A stretch of 64,000 nucleotides of DNA, taken from Salinicola acroporae. GTDB taxonomy: Bacteria; Pseudomonadota; Gammaproteobacteria; Pseudomonadales; Halomonadaceae. A program made the position numbers and the translations under genes. Positions 16,399 through 25,410 of this stretch are shown one piece after another. The notes under the pieces are model-generated. The model saw nothing but the letters and a program-made list of their open reading frames with translations, did not search any database and was not told the DNA's origin. Within the stretch, counting starts at the first letter, position 1. The number at the start of each line of letters is the position of its first letter. The stretch is taken from positions 1 to 64,000 of the forward strand of contig NZ_PZJW01000015.1 of NCBI RefSeq assembly GCF_003206615.1, in the 5' to 3' direction.

Positions 16399-17214
16399 TC
16401 ATGTCGATGCGCCAAGACCGAGGCCGCCGTGGCGCGTCGAGCGGGCGGCGATCCATTGCAGCCCGACCATCAGCGGCAGCAGCATCAGCAGGAAGACGAG
16501 GGTGTAGGCGGAGGCCACCTCGAGTCGCATCGAGGCGTAGCTGTCGGCCAGCCCCACCGGCAGCGTCTTGGTCAGCGGCGTATGCAGCAGCCAGGTCAGG
16601 TTGAACTCGCCGATGGAGAGCGTCACCACGGTCAGCGCGCCGGTGACGATGCCGCTGCTAGCGGCGGGCACGATGATGTCGAAGAAGCGCCGGCGGCGAC
16701 TGGCACCGAGGGTCGCGGCAGCTTCGTCCAGCACCATCAGGTCGGCCCCCTGCATACCGGCGCGCACGGCGCGCACCATGAACGGCAGCGTGAACAGCAC
16801 ATGGCCGATGACGATGAACGCCACGCTGCTGCGCAACCAGCCGACGCTGCCCCAGGAGACGATCAGGGCCAGCGCGGTGGCGAGCCCGGGAACGGCCACC
16901 GGCAGGGTCAGCAGCTCCTCCAGCAGGCGTGAGAGCCGGCCGGGAAACAGCGTCAGCACCCAGGCGGCAGGCACGCCGATGATGGTGGTGATCGCAAGGG
17001 TGGCCAGTGCCACGGCGTAGGAGCGCCAGATCGTGTCGGCGTAGAGATCCCAGACCTGAACGATCCAGTCCAGCGTCAGCCCGCTAGAGAGGCCGACGAA
17101 ATAGTTCCTCGTCACCCCGGCGGTCACCGACAGCAGCACCGGGCCGATCAGGAAGGCGACGACGGCGAGCGTGGCGGTCAGGCCGAGCCGGGTGTCGAAG
17201 CGGGAATGCCTCAT
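16399..17214 (-). CDS. ABC transporter permease (PotC/PhnV-like)
   Basis: A 271-residue inner-membrane permease with about six transmembrane segments. The EAA loop that docks on the ATPase is at about residues 160-190 (DEAAATLGASRRRRFFDIIVP). It starts 21 bases after the stop of the other permease and 30 bases before the ATPase gene. Together they form the heterodimeric channel of a type I importer. It is closer to permeases for iron, polyamine or 2-aminoethylphosphonate than to sugar permeases. Confidence 0.9.
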   Translation of the reverse strand: MRHSRFDTRLGLTATLAVVAFLIGPVLLSVTAGVTRNYFVGLSSGLTLDWIVQVWDLYADTIWRSYAVALATLAITTIIGVPAAWVLTLFPGRLSRLLEELLTLPVAVPGLATALALIVSWGSVGWLRSSVAFIVIGHVLFTLPFMVRAVRAGMQGADLMVLDEAAATLGASRRRRFFDIIVPAASSGIVTGALTVVTLSIGEFNLTWLLHTPLTKTLPVGLADSYASMRLEVASAYTLVFLLMLLPLMVGLQWIAARSTRHGGLGLGAST

Positions 17215-17235
17215 GCGGGAACGCCTGCGGTCATC

Positions 17236-18057
17236 TCAGTTTCCCCTTGCCGTACGGGCGGCCAGGCTGTTGGCGACGTAGAGCACCGCCCAGGTGGCCA
17301 GCCCCAGTACCACCGAGAGCGCCGCGGCGACCGGGAGGTTGGCGTAGTTGGTGAACTCGTCGTAGATGGTGATCGGCAGCACGTCGATCCGGGTACCGAG
17401 GGTGAACACGGTGCCGAAGGCGCCCATGGCGGTGGCGAAGCACATCGCCCCGGCCGCGGTCAGCGCGCCGGTCAGCGCCGGCAGCTCGATATCGACAAAC
17501 CGGCGCCAGGGGCTTGCGCCCAGTGTCTGCGCCGCTTCCAGCCAGTGCTTGTCGATCCCCTCCACCGCCGTCATCAGCACGCCGATGGTGCGCGGCAGCA
17601 GAAAGTAGAGATAGCCGATGAAGAGCCCTGCCATGCCGTAGGCCAGTACCATCGGGTCACCGGAAAGCGCCTTCGAGAGTGTGTTGAGCACGCCCTGGCG
17701 GCCGGTGGCGAGAATCACCAGGAAACCCACCACCACACCGGGAAAGGCGAGCGGAAAGAGCAGCAGCGACATCAGCACCCGCCGCCCGGGAAAGTCGGGG
17801 TGGCGGGCCAGGAAACGGCTGACGGGCAGGGCGATGACGAGCGTGGCCAGCGTTGCCCCCAGTGACAGCGCCACGGTATTGATCAGACTCTGCCAGTAGC
17901 GCGGCTGGGTCACCACCAGCCAGTAGGCGGAAGCGTCCATGCCCTGTGGCGTGGCGGCACCGATCCCGGCCAGCTTGGCCATCGGCAGCAGCCAGAAGGC
18001 GAGGAACAGCACCACGGCGGGTGCGGCGATCACCAACCAGGCTCGTCGTCGACCCAT
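17236..18057 (-). CDS. ABC transporter permease (PotB/PhnU-like)
   Basis: About 273 residues from the ATG at 18057 (MGRRRAWLVIAAPAVVLF), which lies 4 bases after the binding-protein stop. An ATG 24 bases earlier would overlap that gene. There are six hydrophobic segments, and the EAA loop (LEAAQTLGASPWRRFVDIELP) is at about residues 165-185. It pairs with the second permease to form the importer channel. Confidence 0.9.
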   Translation of the reverse strand: MGRRRAWLVIAAPAVVLFLAFWLLPMAKLAGIGAATPQGMDASAYWLVVTQPRYWQSLINTVALSLGATLATLVIALPVSRFLARHPDFPGRRVLMSLLLFPLAFPGVVVGFLVILATGRQGVLNTLSKALSGDPMVLAYGMAGLFIGYLYFLLPRTIGVLMTAVEGIDKHWLEAAQTLGASPWRRFVDIELPALTGALTAAGAMCFATAMGAFGTVFTLGTRIDVLPITIYDEFTNYANLPVAAALSVVLGLATWAVLYVANSLAARTARGN

Positions 18058-18061
18058 GGCG

Positions 18062-19081
18062 TCAATCCACCTCGTTGGCATAGCGCTGGGAGAAGGCCCG
18101 CTGCGCCGCGGCCATCCTGGCGTAGTCGACGGTTCCGGCGCGGGCGTAGTCGCTGTCCGGCAGGAACTTCTTCTGCGCTTCCGGTGACGCCGCGCCGGGA
18201 CGGACCGGGCGCAGGTAGGCGTTGGCCCAGATCGCCTGGCCCTTGTCGGAGAGCACGTAGTCGAGCACCTTCTTGCCGGCTTCCGGGTGCGGGTCGTTGG
18301 CGACCAGGCTCATCACGTAGGGCACGGTGACGGTGCCCTCCTGGGGGATCACGAACTGCACGTTGACCTTGTCGTCGTAGCGCGCCCGGTAGGCGTTGAA
18401 GTCGTAGTCGAGCAGGATCGGAATCTCGCCGGAGAGCATGCGGGCGTAGGCGGTCTGCTTGGGCACGATGGGATCGTTGGCCTGCAGCTTGCGGAACCAC
18501 TCGATCGCCGGGGTGAAATCGTCCAGCGAGCCGCCCAGCGCCCCGTTGACCGCGACCGCGCCGACATAGCCGACGAACGCCGACGACGGGTCGAGATAGC
18601 CGACCATGCCGCGATACTCGGGCTTGAGCAGGTCGCTCCACGACTGCGGTACCGGCGCGCCGTTGAGCGCATCGACGTTGACCATGAAACCCAGGGTGCC
18701 CGAGTGGATGGCGAACCACCTGCCGTCGGGGTCTTTCAGACCGTCGGGTATCTCGTCCCAGTGGGCCGGCTTGTAGCCCTGTACCAGCCCCTGCTCGGCG
18801 GCCTGGATGCCGAAGGTGACGCCGTAATAGACGACATCGGCGACCGGGTTGCTCTTCTCGGCGGTGATCGAGGCCAGCGACTGGCCGGAATTCTTGTTGT
18901 CCTGCGGCACGTGGATGCCGGTATCCGCCTCGATGGCCTTCAACTGGGTGCCCCAGTCGGCCCACTCCGGCGGGCAGTTGTAGCAGATGGCGTTGTCGGT
19001 GGCCTGGGCCGCTAGCGATCCGAGGGCAGCGGCGGTGCATCCCAGTGCCATGACGGCGGTGCGAAGCGTCTGTTTCCACAT
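18062..19081 (-). CDS. ABC transporter extracellular solute-binding protein
   Basis: A 339-residue periplasmic protein. The signal peptide (MWKQTLRTAVMALGCTAAAL) ends near AAQATD, and the mature protein begins NAICYNCPPEWADWG, with two cysteines close together (CYNC) that could form a disulfide. It has the overall pattern of PotD/FbpA/PhnS-type binding proteins (LNGAPVPQSWSDLLKPEYRG around residues 145-165, and the C-terminal helix around YARMAAAQRAF). It captures the solute for the permeases downstream. The solute is unknown; the phosphodiesterase at the end of the operon suggests a phosphodiester. Confidence 0.88.
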   Translation of the reverse strand: MWKQTLRTAVMALGCTAAALGSLAAQATDNAICYNCPPEWADWGTQLKAIEADTGIHVPQDNKNSGQSLASITAEKSNPVADVVYYGVTFGIQAAEQGLVQGYKPAHWDEIPDGLKDPDGRWFAIHSGTLGFMVNVDALNGAPVPQSWSDLLKPEYRGMVGYLDPSSAFVGYVGAVAVNGALGGSLDDFTPAIEWFRKLQANDPIVPKQTAYARMLSGEIPILLDYDFNAYRARYDDKVNVQFVIPQEGTVTVPYVMSLVANDPHPEAGKKVLDYVLSDKGQAIWANAYLRPVRPGAASPEAQKKFLPDSDYARAGTVDYARMAAAQRAFSQRYANEVD

Positions 19082-19149
19082 GGTGATCCGATCCTCTGGG
19101 TTGGCGATGCGGTGGTTGGGTGGTGCGACGTTGGGGTGGTTCGACGGTG

Positions 19150-20154
19150 CTAATCGACCGCCAGGCGGGCGACGGTGCCACCTCCGCTCAGGCGATGTGG
19201 CAGGCGCACGGAGCGGCTGCTTCCACCGGCGAGGGCTTTGAGCAGTTCATGGCAGGCCTGGCTGCCGATCTCGCTGCTGGGTTGGTGGACGCTGGCCAGC
19301 GACGGCACCATCAGCGCGCCGAAGGCCATGCCGTCGAAGCCGCAGACGGAAAGGTCGTCCGGCACGCGCAGACCCAGGGTCGCCAACTCCGCGATCACCG
19401 AGGCGGCCAGCAGATCGTTGGAGCAGAACAGGGCGCTGGGCGGCCTGGGCGAGGAGAGCAGGCTCCTCAGGCGATCGCGATCCGCCGCGGTATGCCGGGG
19501 CATCGAGACATGGGTGGGGGCGGGCAGATCCAGGCGGGCCGCGCGATCCAGAACGCCGTCGAGACGCTTCGACGCCCGGTCCGAAGCGTCCAGCGGCCCA
19601 CTGATCATGGCGAGCCGGCGGTGACCGCTGGCGACCAGTTGCTCGACCATGTCGCCGGCGGCGGCGAAATTGTCGACGCTGACGAACGGATGCCGATCGC
19701 TCTCGTTATAGGCAAGCACGAACGGCACGCCGCTGGCGGCGAGCTCGGCCAGCGTGGCGCTGCGTGCCGGGTCGGCAACGGTCAGGATCATGCCTTCGAC
19801 ACGGTGGTCGAGCAGGCTGCGTGCGGCTTCGCGCTCGCGTCGCGCGTCGTATCCCGTGGTCGCCAGCATCACGCTGTAGCCTGCCTTCAGCGCACGCTCC
19901 TCGGCCCCCTCGAAGCAGGCGGCAAAAACCGGATTGGACATTGTCGGCAGCAGTAGTCCCAGTGTCCGGGTGCTGCCCGAGCGCAGGCTACTGCCCACCT
20001 TGCTGGGCCGGAAACCGAGCTGCCTGGCGGTAGCGAGTATCCGCTCGCGAGTGGCGTCGTTGAGCAGCTCCGGCCGGTTGAAGGCGCGCGACACCGTGGC
20101 CGGGGAAACCCCGACCCGTTCGGCGATCTGGACCAATGAGGGACGTGACGGCAT
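19150..20154 (-). CDS. LacI-family transcriptional regulator of the ABC importer operon
   Basis: A 334-residue repressor. Helix-turn-helix SLVQIAERVGVSPATVSRAF (about residues 5-24), hinge LRSGSTRTLGLLLPTMSNPVF, and a periplasmic-binding-like ligand domain. It is the first gene of the importer cluster, 68 bases ahead of the binding-protein gene on the same strand. A good LacI-type palindrome lies 24 bases upstream of its start, so it probably controls itself and the whole operon. Confidence 0.9.
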   Translation of the reverse strand: MPSRPSLVQIAERVGVSPATVSRAFNRPELLNDATRERILATARQLGFRPSKVGSSLRSGSTRTLGLLLPTMSNPVFAACFEGAEERALKAGYSVMLATTGYDARREREAARSLLDHRVEGMILTVADPARSATLAELAASGVPFVLAYNESDRHPFVSVDNFAAAGDMVEQLVASGHRRLAMISGPLDASDRASKRLDGVLDRAARLDLPAPTHVSMPRHTAADRDRLRSLLSSPRPPSALFCSNDLLAASVIAELATLGLRVPDDLSVCGFDGMAFGALMVPSLASVHQPSSEIGSQACHELLKALAGGSSRSVRLPHRLSGGGTVARLAVD

Positions 20155-20177
20155 GACAGCGACTTTGCCTGCAACGA

Positions 20178-20191
20178 TGAAAACGTTTGCA
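20178..20191. promoter_or_regulatory. LacI-type operator upstream of the importer repressor
   Basis: TGAAAACGTTTGCA is a 14-base palindrome with one mismatched pair and a perfect AAACGTTT core. It follows the TGNAANCGNTNNCA pattern of LacI/CcpA-family sites and ends the short leader of the lacI-importer operon. No equally good site was seen between lacI and the binding-protein gene, which suggests one operon under autoregulation. Confidence 0.55.
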
Positions 20192-20265
20192 GTCTGTTCC
20201 CGGCATGTGACGTTACCGTGACGCCGGGATGACGTTTGGGTGATACCGGGGAAGAGGGACGATCT

Positions 20266-21171
20266 CTAGGCGCGCAGGTAGTTCCCCGGCAGCCGCTCGG
20301 CGAGGAACTCCATGAATAGCCGCGCGCGCTGCGACAGCGCGCTCTGGCGATAGTAGACGACATTGATGCGCTGGGTCCGGAACTGGGTTTGCTCCGGCAG
20401 CACGTCGACGAGAGCGCCGCTCTGGCGTGGGGCGAGGGTCATGTAGTCGGCGAGACAGGCGATCCCCTCGCCCGCGAGGACGAGCTCCAGCAGCGTGGGG
20501 CCGCTGGATGCCGAGAGTGAGGGTTTCACGTGAAATGGCTCGCCGTGGGCGTCGAGTAGCGGCCAGTCGTTGAGATGGTCGAGCTGGCTGAAGCCGAGCA
20601 GACTATGCTGCGCGAGGTCGCCGACGCCGAGGGGCGCGCCGTGACGCTTGAGATAATCCGGGCTGGCCAGAAGACGCAGGGGACTGTGGCCCAGCGGCCT
20701 GGCATGCAGCGAGGAGTCCTCGAGCTCGCCAATACGGATGGCGAGATCGACGCGCTGTTCCAGCAGGTCGATGAAGCGGTCATGGGTGTCGAGCTCGAGG
20801 GTGATTCCCGGATAGCGGTCGCGGAATTCGCCGACCACCGGGACGATCACGAACTGCATGAAGCTCGGCGCTGCATTGATGCGCAAGCGGCCGCGGGGAC
20901 GGTCATGGCGGTTGGCGATCGCCTCCTCGGCATTGTCGACGGCGGCAAGAATCGAACGGGCGTGCCCTAGGAACGTCTCCCCCTCCTCGGTCAGTTCCAG
21001 GCGCCGCGTCGTCCGTCTCAGCAGCGTCGTCTCGAGCTTCCGCTCCAACCGGTTGAGTGCACGGCTGACGCCGGAGACGGTCAGGCCGAGCCGTTCGGCG
21101 GCGGCGGTGATGGAGCCGTTGTCGACCACGGCGACAAAAGCTTGCTGCTCTTCCAGGGTGCTCTTCATCAT
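20266..21171 (-). CDS. LysR-family transcriptional regulator, divergent from mdaB
   Basis: A 301-residue LysR regulator. The winged helix-turn-helix (AFVAVVDNGSITAAAERLGL, then SGVSRALNRLERKL) fills residues 10-50. The effector domain starts near GRLRINAAPSFMQF at about residue 93, as in regulators of quinone reductases and oxidoreductases. It is divergently transcribed from the mdaB gene with a perfect 15-base inverted repeat between them, so it very probably controls mdaB. Confidence 0.9.
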   Translation of the reverse strand: MMKSTLEEQQAFVAVVDNGSITAAAERLGLTVSGVSRALNRLERKLETTLLRRTTRRLELTEEGETFLGHARSILAAVDNAEEAIANRHDRPRGRLRINAAPSFMQFVIVPVVGEFRDRYPGITLELDTHDRFIDLLEQRVDLAIRIGELEDSSLHARPLGHSPLRLLASPDYLKRHGAPLGVGDLAQHSLLGFSQLDHLNDWPLLDAHGEPFHVKPSLSASSGPTLLELVLAGEGIACLADYMTLAPRQSGALVDVLPEQTQFRTQRINVVYYRQSALSQRARLFMEFLAERLPGNYLRA

Positions 21172-21192
21172 GTTGCCGCGTTGAGGGTTTTG

Positions 21193-21207
21193 TTGATTTT
21201 AAATCAA
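21193..21207. promoter_or_regulatory. LysR-type operator (T-N11-A palindrome)
   Basis: TTGATTTTAAATCAA is a perfect inverted repeat (7-base arms, one central base) that contains the T-N11-A LysR box. It is 22 bases upstream of the lysR start and 121 bases upstream of mdaB, in an otherwise GC-rich region. Confidence 0.6.
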
Positions 21208-21327
21208 AAGTGACTTGCCGGCCGGGTGGTTTATCCGAGGCGATTTCTCTTCACAATGGCTGGCATTCCTCCGGGCTCGGTAGTTCCCGAGTGCCGCCTA
21301 AACAGTATTGATGGAGAACCATTCGAG

Positions 21328-21951
21328 ATGAAGATCCTGTTGATCAACGGCGGCAAGCCGTTCGCCCATTCCGGCGGTGAGCTCAACAATACCTTCCATG
21401 CGGTCGCCGTCGCCCGACTGACCGAGCTGGGCCACGAACTCCGTGAGACAGTGATCGAGCAAGGCTACGACATCGACGCCGAAGTGCAGAACTACCTGTG
21501 GGCGGATGTCATCGTCTACCAGATGCCGGGTTGGTGGATGGGTACGCCCTGGAGTGTGAAGCGCTACCTCGATGAAGTTTTCACCGCCGGCCACGGCTCG
21601 CTCTATGCCAATGACGGCCGTTCGCGGCAGGACCCCACCAAGCAGTACGGCAGCGGCGGCCTGCTCCAGGGCCGGCGTTACCTGTTGTCGTTGACCTGGA
21701 ACGCGCCGCGGGAAGCCTTCGACGAGCCGGGCAACTTCTTCGACGGCAAGGGCGTCGACGGTGTCTATTTCGCATTCCACAAGTCGCAAGCCTTCGTCGG
21801 GCTGGAAGGACTACCGACATTCATCGCCAATGACGTCATGAAGATGCCGGACGTCGAGCGACACACTGCGGAGTACCGTGAACATCTGGAGCAGGTGTTC
21901 GGAAAGGCCCCGACGCAGTCCCGGGAAGAGATGTCTTCCACCACTGCCTAG
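21328..21951 (+). CDS. mdaB: NAD(P)H-dependent quinone reductase, MdaB family
   Basis: About 207 residues from ATG 21328 (MKILLINGGKPFAHSGGELN), the usual MdaB start. Flavodoxin-fold features include the FAD phosphate-binding NGGKPFAHSGG loop at the N-terminus, YQMPGWWMGTPWSVKRYLD at about residues 70-90 and the GRRYLLSLTWNAP strand. MdaB reduces quinones by two electrons with FAD and NAD(P)H in the cytoplasm and protects against redox cycling. It is divergent from the LysR gene. The extra reading frame upstream of 21328 is not supported by a ribosome binding site. Confidence 0.88.
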   Translation: MKILLINGGKPFAHSGGELNNTFHAVAVARLTELGHELRETVIEQGYDIDAEVQNYLWADVIVYQMPGWWMGTPWSVKRYLDEVFTAGHGSLYANDGRSRQDPTKQYGSGGLLQGRRYLLSLTWNAPREAFDEPGNFFDGKGVDGVYFAFHKSQAFVGLEGLPTFIANDVMKMPDVERHTAEYREHLEQVFGKAPTQSREEMSSTTA

Positions 21952-22260
21952 GGTTTGCCTGAACGGTCGGCGGGGGAGGGCAGCTTTCCTCCAAGGCCTA
22001 GGCTATGGGCGAGGGCGGGCGGCGTTTTCGGCATACGGCGTCGAAGATCGGCTCACCGACCTTCCGTTCGGAACAGCCGGCGGAGGACCCGAGAGCGAGC
22101 GGGACGAGTCAAGTGAGCACTGGGCTCGGTGACAGGCAAGTCAGTCCGGTCCTCTTTTGGTGCTCGACATCCTTGTCGCTCGCACTTCGCCCAGCGGCGT
22201 TGTCCCCATCGTCGATCGTCGACTTTCATGGCTCGAGGCCAGGTCGATCGCCTGGAGGGT
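21952..22260. other. Intergenic stretch between mdaB and the MFS gene
   Basis: The two genes converge on this 309-base GC-rich stretch. I see no gene, clear terminator or repeat in it. Short open frames on both strands have no recognisable motif. Confidence 0.5.
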
Positions 22261-23523
22261 TCAAGGGGTAGAGGGAATCTTCGTCGGATGCGCTGTCGCT
22301 GCGGGCTCCACGGGGCGCGTTTCGCCGACGCCCAGCCAGTAGACAATCGGTGCGAGCACACCGAAGGCGGCCAGGAACAGGAAGCCACCGGCGTAGTCGC
22401 TGGCTTCCACCACATAACCCGCGACCAGGTTCGAACTTGCCGCTCCCAGAGCGAACAGGGTGCCGAGTACACCTACCGTGACGTTGTAACGTCCCGTTCC
22501 GTGGGTGAGATCGGCGGCCACGATCAGCCACAGTACACCGAAGACGCCGGCGCCGATGCCGTCCAGCGCCTGCACCATCAAAAGCCATAGCGGGTCGTTG
22601 CTGACGGCATAGAGCGCGCCACGCAGTGGCAGGGCCAGGAGTCCGATCATGAAAACCGGCAGGCGGCCCCAGCTCATTGCCCGTCGGCCCGCCCACCATG
22701 CCACAGGGATCATCACCAGCTGCGCGATCACGATGCAGGCGGACATGTACAGCGAGGCGGCGTCGCGATCGCCGATGGTCAGATACTGACCTACCAGCGG
22801 CAGCATCGCGGCGTTGGCAAAATGAAAGAGCACCAGGGTCAGGCCGAGCATCACGATACGGCGCTGCCTCAGCACCTCGACAATGCTGTCGCCGGTCAAC
22901 GGGTTATCCTCGGTTTTGCCGCGCGCGACGTCGTGGTCGATGTCCGCCTCCCGGATCACGAGTACGCTGACCAGGCTACCGAGCGCGAAGATCACCAGCG
23001 CATAGAACAGCCACTCGATACTCAGGAAGTGAGCCAGCGCGCCCGCCAGCAATGCCGAAACCACATTGCCGGCATGGTTGAACACTTCGTTGCGACCCTG
23101 GCGGTGCGGGAAGCGTCGATTACCGACCATTCCCAGCGTTATTGCCGCCACCGCGGGCAGCAGGAAAGCCGCACTCACCCCCATCAGCGCCTGAAATAAC
23201 ACGATGGCCGGCAAATTGACGAAAGCCGGCTGGGTCATCAGTACGCTGCAGACGGCGACGACGAGTGTCGCCACAGCCACCAGCACCCGCTTGAAGCGCG
23301 TGATGTCCAGCAACATGCCCGCCGGGCTCTGTGCGAGCATCGTCGCGAAGGTCATCGCGGACATCGCCACGCCGATCTGCCCGGCGCTCCACTCGTGACG
23401 AGTCAACAGATAGATGCCGAGAAACGGCCCCACACCATCGCGAACGTCGGCCAGGAAGAAGTTCAGACTATCCAGCCCGATTCGGCTACGCGCCGTGGGT
23501 TGGTGCGCGGTTGTCTTTGCCAT
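22261..23523 (-). CDS. Major facilitator superfamily transporter
   Basis: About 420 residues from ATG 23523 (MAKTTAHQPTARSRIGLDSLNFF). Twelve hydrophobic segments are evident. The loop-2 motif is degenerate (GMLLDITRFKR, about residue 68). The family resemblance is to MFS proteins described as putative small-molecule or multidrug exporters in pseudomonads (FFLADVRDGVGPFLGIYL at residues 23-40). The substrate is unknown and the neighbours give no hint. It stands alone, convergent with mdaB. Confidence 0.82.
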   Translation of the reverse strand: MAKTTAHQPTARSRIGLDSLNFFLADVRDGVGPFLGIYLLTRHEWSAGQIGVAMSAMTFATMLAQSPAGMLLDITRFKRVLVAVATLVVAVCSVLMTQPAFVNLPAIVLFQALMGVSAAFLLPAVAAITLGMVGNRRFPHRQGRNEVFNHAGNVVSALLAGALAHFLSIEWLFYALVIFALGSLVSVLVIREADIDHDVARGKTEDNPLTGDSIVEVLRQRRIVMLGLTLVLFHFANAAMLPLVGQYLTIGDRDAASLYMSACIVIAQLVMIPVAWWAGRRAMSWGRLPVFMIGLLALPLRGALYAVSNDPLWLLMVQALDGIGAGVFGVLWLIVAADLTHGTGRYNVTVGVLGTLFALGAASSNLVAGYVVEASDYAGGFLFLAAFGVLAPIVYWLGVGETRPVEPAATAHPTKIPSTP

Positions 23524-23642
23524 GATTTTCAATCTCGAGAGGCCGTCAGCCAGCTTAACGGATATCGCGCACCTCCAGAATATTGCCCGCATCATGAATC
23601 CGGGCAAGCTGATGTGACCTCGGCGCCGGCCGCCAGCCGGCC

Positions 23643-25226
23643 TCAGGCGTTGGCAGAACGGGGCTCGGGCTCCAGTACCTGGGTGTGCAGCGTCCTGCCG
23701 TCGCTGTCTTTCAGCCGGACGGTCAGCGTCTCGCTCTCGGCGTCCAGATCGGCCTGGCCGAAGAACTGGTAGCCCGCCGAGGGCGGCAGGTTGGACTCGC
23801 CCTCCGGCGGGGCCTTGAAGAAGGTCACCTGTGGGCCGAAGGTCGCGTCCATCTCGCTGGGTCCGAAGGTGCCGGCGTGGAGCGGGCCGCTGACAAACTC
23901 CCAGAACGGCTTGAATGCCTTGAAGCTGGCGCGCTCCGGGGCGTAATGATGAGCGGCAGTGTAGTGCACGTCGGCAGTGAACCAGACGACGTTGGCAATG
24001 TCGTCGTCACGAATGGCCTGGAGCAACCTGGCGATCTCCAGCTCGCGGCCAAGGGGCTGGCCGGGGTCACGGTTGGCGATCGCTTCGAACTGATCGCCAT
24101 CCGGGACCACCATGCCGATCGGCATGTCGGCGGCGATGACCTTCCAGGTCGCGGTGGAGTCGTTCAGCGCCTGCCGCAGCCAGCGGAACTGGTTTTCGCC
24201 CAGGAACGCGGTGGCCGAGGACTCCTCGCCTTGCAGGTTGGTGCTGTTGGGGCCGCGATAGCTGCGCATGTCCAGCATGAAGACCTCCATCCCCGGCCCG
24301 TAGGAGAAACGGCGATAGATCCGCTGCGGGGCGGAAGTGGACATCCGGATCGGCATGTACTCGAGAAACGCCTGACGGCCGCGGGCGGCGAGCAGCGCGA
24401 CGTTCTTTTCCGTGTATAGATCGTTGTCGAGGATCTCCTGCGGATACCAGTTGTTGGTCGTTTCGTGATCGTCCCACTGGGCCAGCATCGGCACTTCGGC
24501 GGCGAAGCGGCGGAAGTTGGCGTCGAGGTGGTTGTAGGCGTGCTGGCCGCGATATTCGTCCAGCGTCTCGGCGACCTTCTGCTTGGCCGGCGTGACGATG
24601 TTGCGCCACACGCCGCCATCGGGAAGCTCGGTCTGCGCTTCCAGCGGCCCGTCGGCGTAGACCGTATCGCCGGAGTGGATGAAGAAATCCGGCCGAACCT
24701 GGCGCATCGTCTCCCAGGTGCGCATGCCACCGCGGGATTCATCGATGCCCCAGCCCTGGCCGACCACGTCACCGGACCAGACAAAGCGAATGTCTCTCGG
24801 TTGGGATGGCGGCAGTTGCAGCCGTCCGACCACCGGCTCGCTCGCCGCCCGTGAATCGCCCAGCGCGGCGAATCGCACCCGGTAGTGAACGGTGTTCATG
24901 CCCTGCAGGCCGGTCGCGTCGATCTTGCCGGTCAGGTCGGTGCCGGGCAGCACATCGATCCAGGGCAACTGGCGCGCACCACGGAACTCCGGGTTGTCGG
25001 CGACCTCGACCAGCATCCGCGACGGCATGCTCGCTCTTCCCCACAGCATGGCGCGGTCCGGCAGCACGTCGCCGCTCATCACGCCGCCTTCCACCGTCGG
25101 GCGTCGCCCCTCGGCCAGTACGATCGCCGGTGCGCCGAGGAGCCCGATTCCCGCCACACCGAGCCCTACGTGGCCGCTGGCGGCCAGGAAGTCGCGTCTC
25201 GTGAAGGGCTTTCGTTGTGTCGGCAT
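23643..25226 (-). CDS. phoD: Alkaline phosphatase D (PhoD), Tat-exported
   Basis: About 527 residues from ATG 25226, behind GGAGACGAG. The N-terminus is a twin-arginine signal, FTRRDFLAASGHVG at residues 8-21 followed by a hydrophobic stretch to AIVLAEG, so the enzyme folds in the cytoplasm and acts in the periplasm. PhoD motifs are GDVLPDRAMLWGRA (N-terminal Ig-like domain), WSGDVVGQGWG and FFIHSGDTVYADGPL with metal aspartates, and QWDDHETTNNWYP with the DDHE metal motif. The enzyme cleaves phosphate mono- and diesters using calcium and iron. It is a single gene; I saw no convincing PHO box. Confidence 0.9.
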   Translation of the reverse strand: MPTQRKPFTRRDFLAASGHVGLGVAGIGLLGAPAIVLAEGRRPTVEGGVMSGDVLPDRAMLWGRASMPSRMLVEVADNPEFRGARQLPWIDVLPGTDLTGKIDATGLQGMNTVHYRVRFAALGDSRAASEPVVGRLQLPPSQPRDIRFVWSGDVVGQGWGIDESRGGMRTWETMRQVRPDFFIHSGDTVYADGPLEAQTELPDGGVWRNIVTPAKQKVAETLDEYRGQHAYNHLDANFRRFAAEVPMLAQWDDHETTNNWYPQEILDNDLYTEKNVALLAARGRQAFLEYMPIRMSTSAPQRIYRRFSYGPGMEVFMLDMRSYRGPNSTNLQGEESSATAFLGENQFRWLRQALNDSTATWKVIAADMPIGMVVPDGDQFEAIANRDPGQPLGRELEIARLLQAIRDDDIANVVWFTADVHYTAAHHYAPERASFKAFKPFWEFVSGPLHAGTFGPSEMDATFGPQVTFFKAPPEGESNLPPSAGYQFFGQADLDAESETLTVRLKDSDGRTLHTQVLEPEPRSANA

Positions 25227-25410
25227 ATCTCGTCTCCTCGAAGAATGGTCGTCGATGAGCGGCAGGCTAGCGCCGTCCCGTGACGCTTGTATGAAGCGGA
25301 GGCAGAGATATGTGAAGAGACGTAATCGTTTGACGATGGTGAAGATTGGCGTCGTGGCGCTATGCTGCAAAGGGCGGCGACGGAAAGCGGGAGCGCGGAG
25401 GAGGGGCCAG

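Noticed and set aside
24892-25410. Long N-terminal extension of the GFA protein
   Set aside because: It overlaps the phoD 5' end on the other strand, whereas the ATG at 25411 has a strong GAGGAGGGG site and gives the normal family length.
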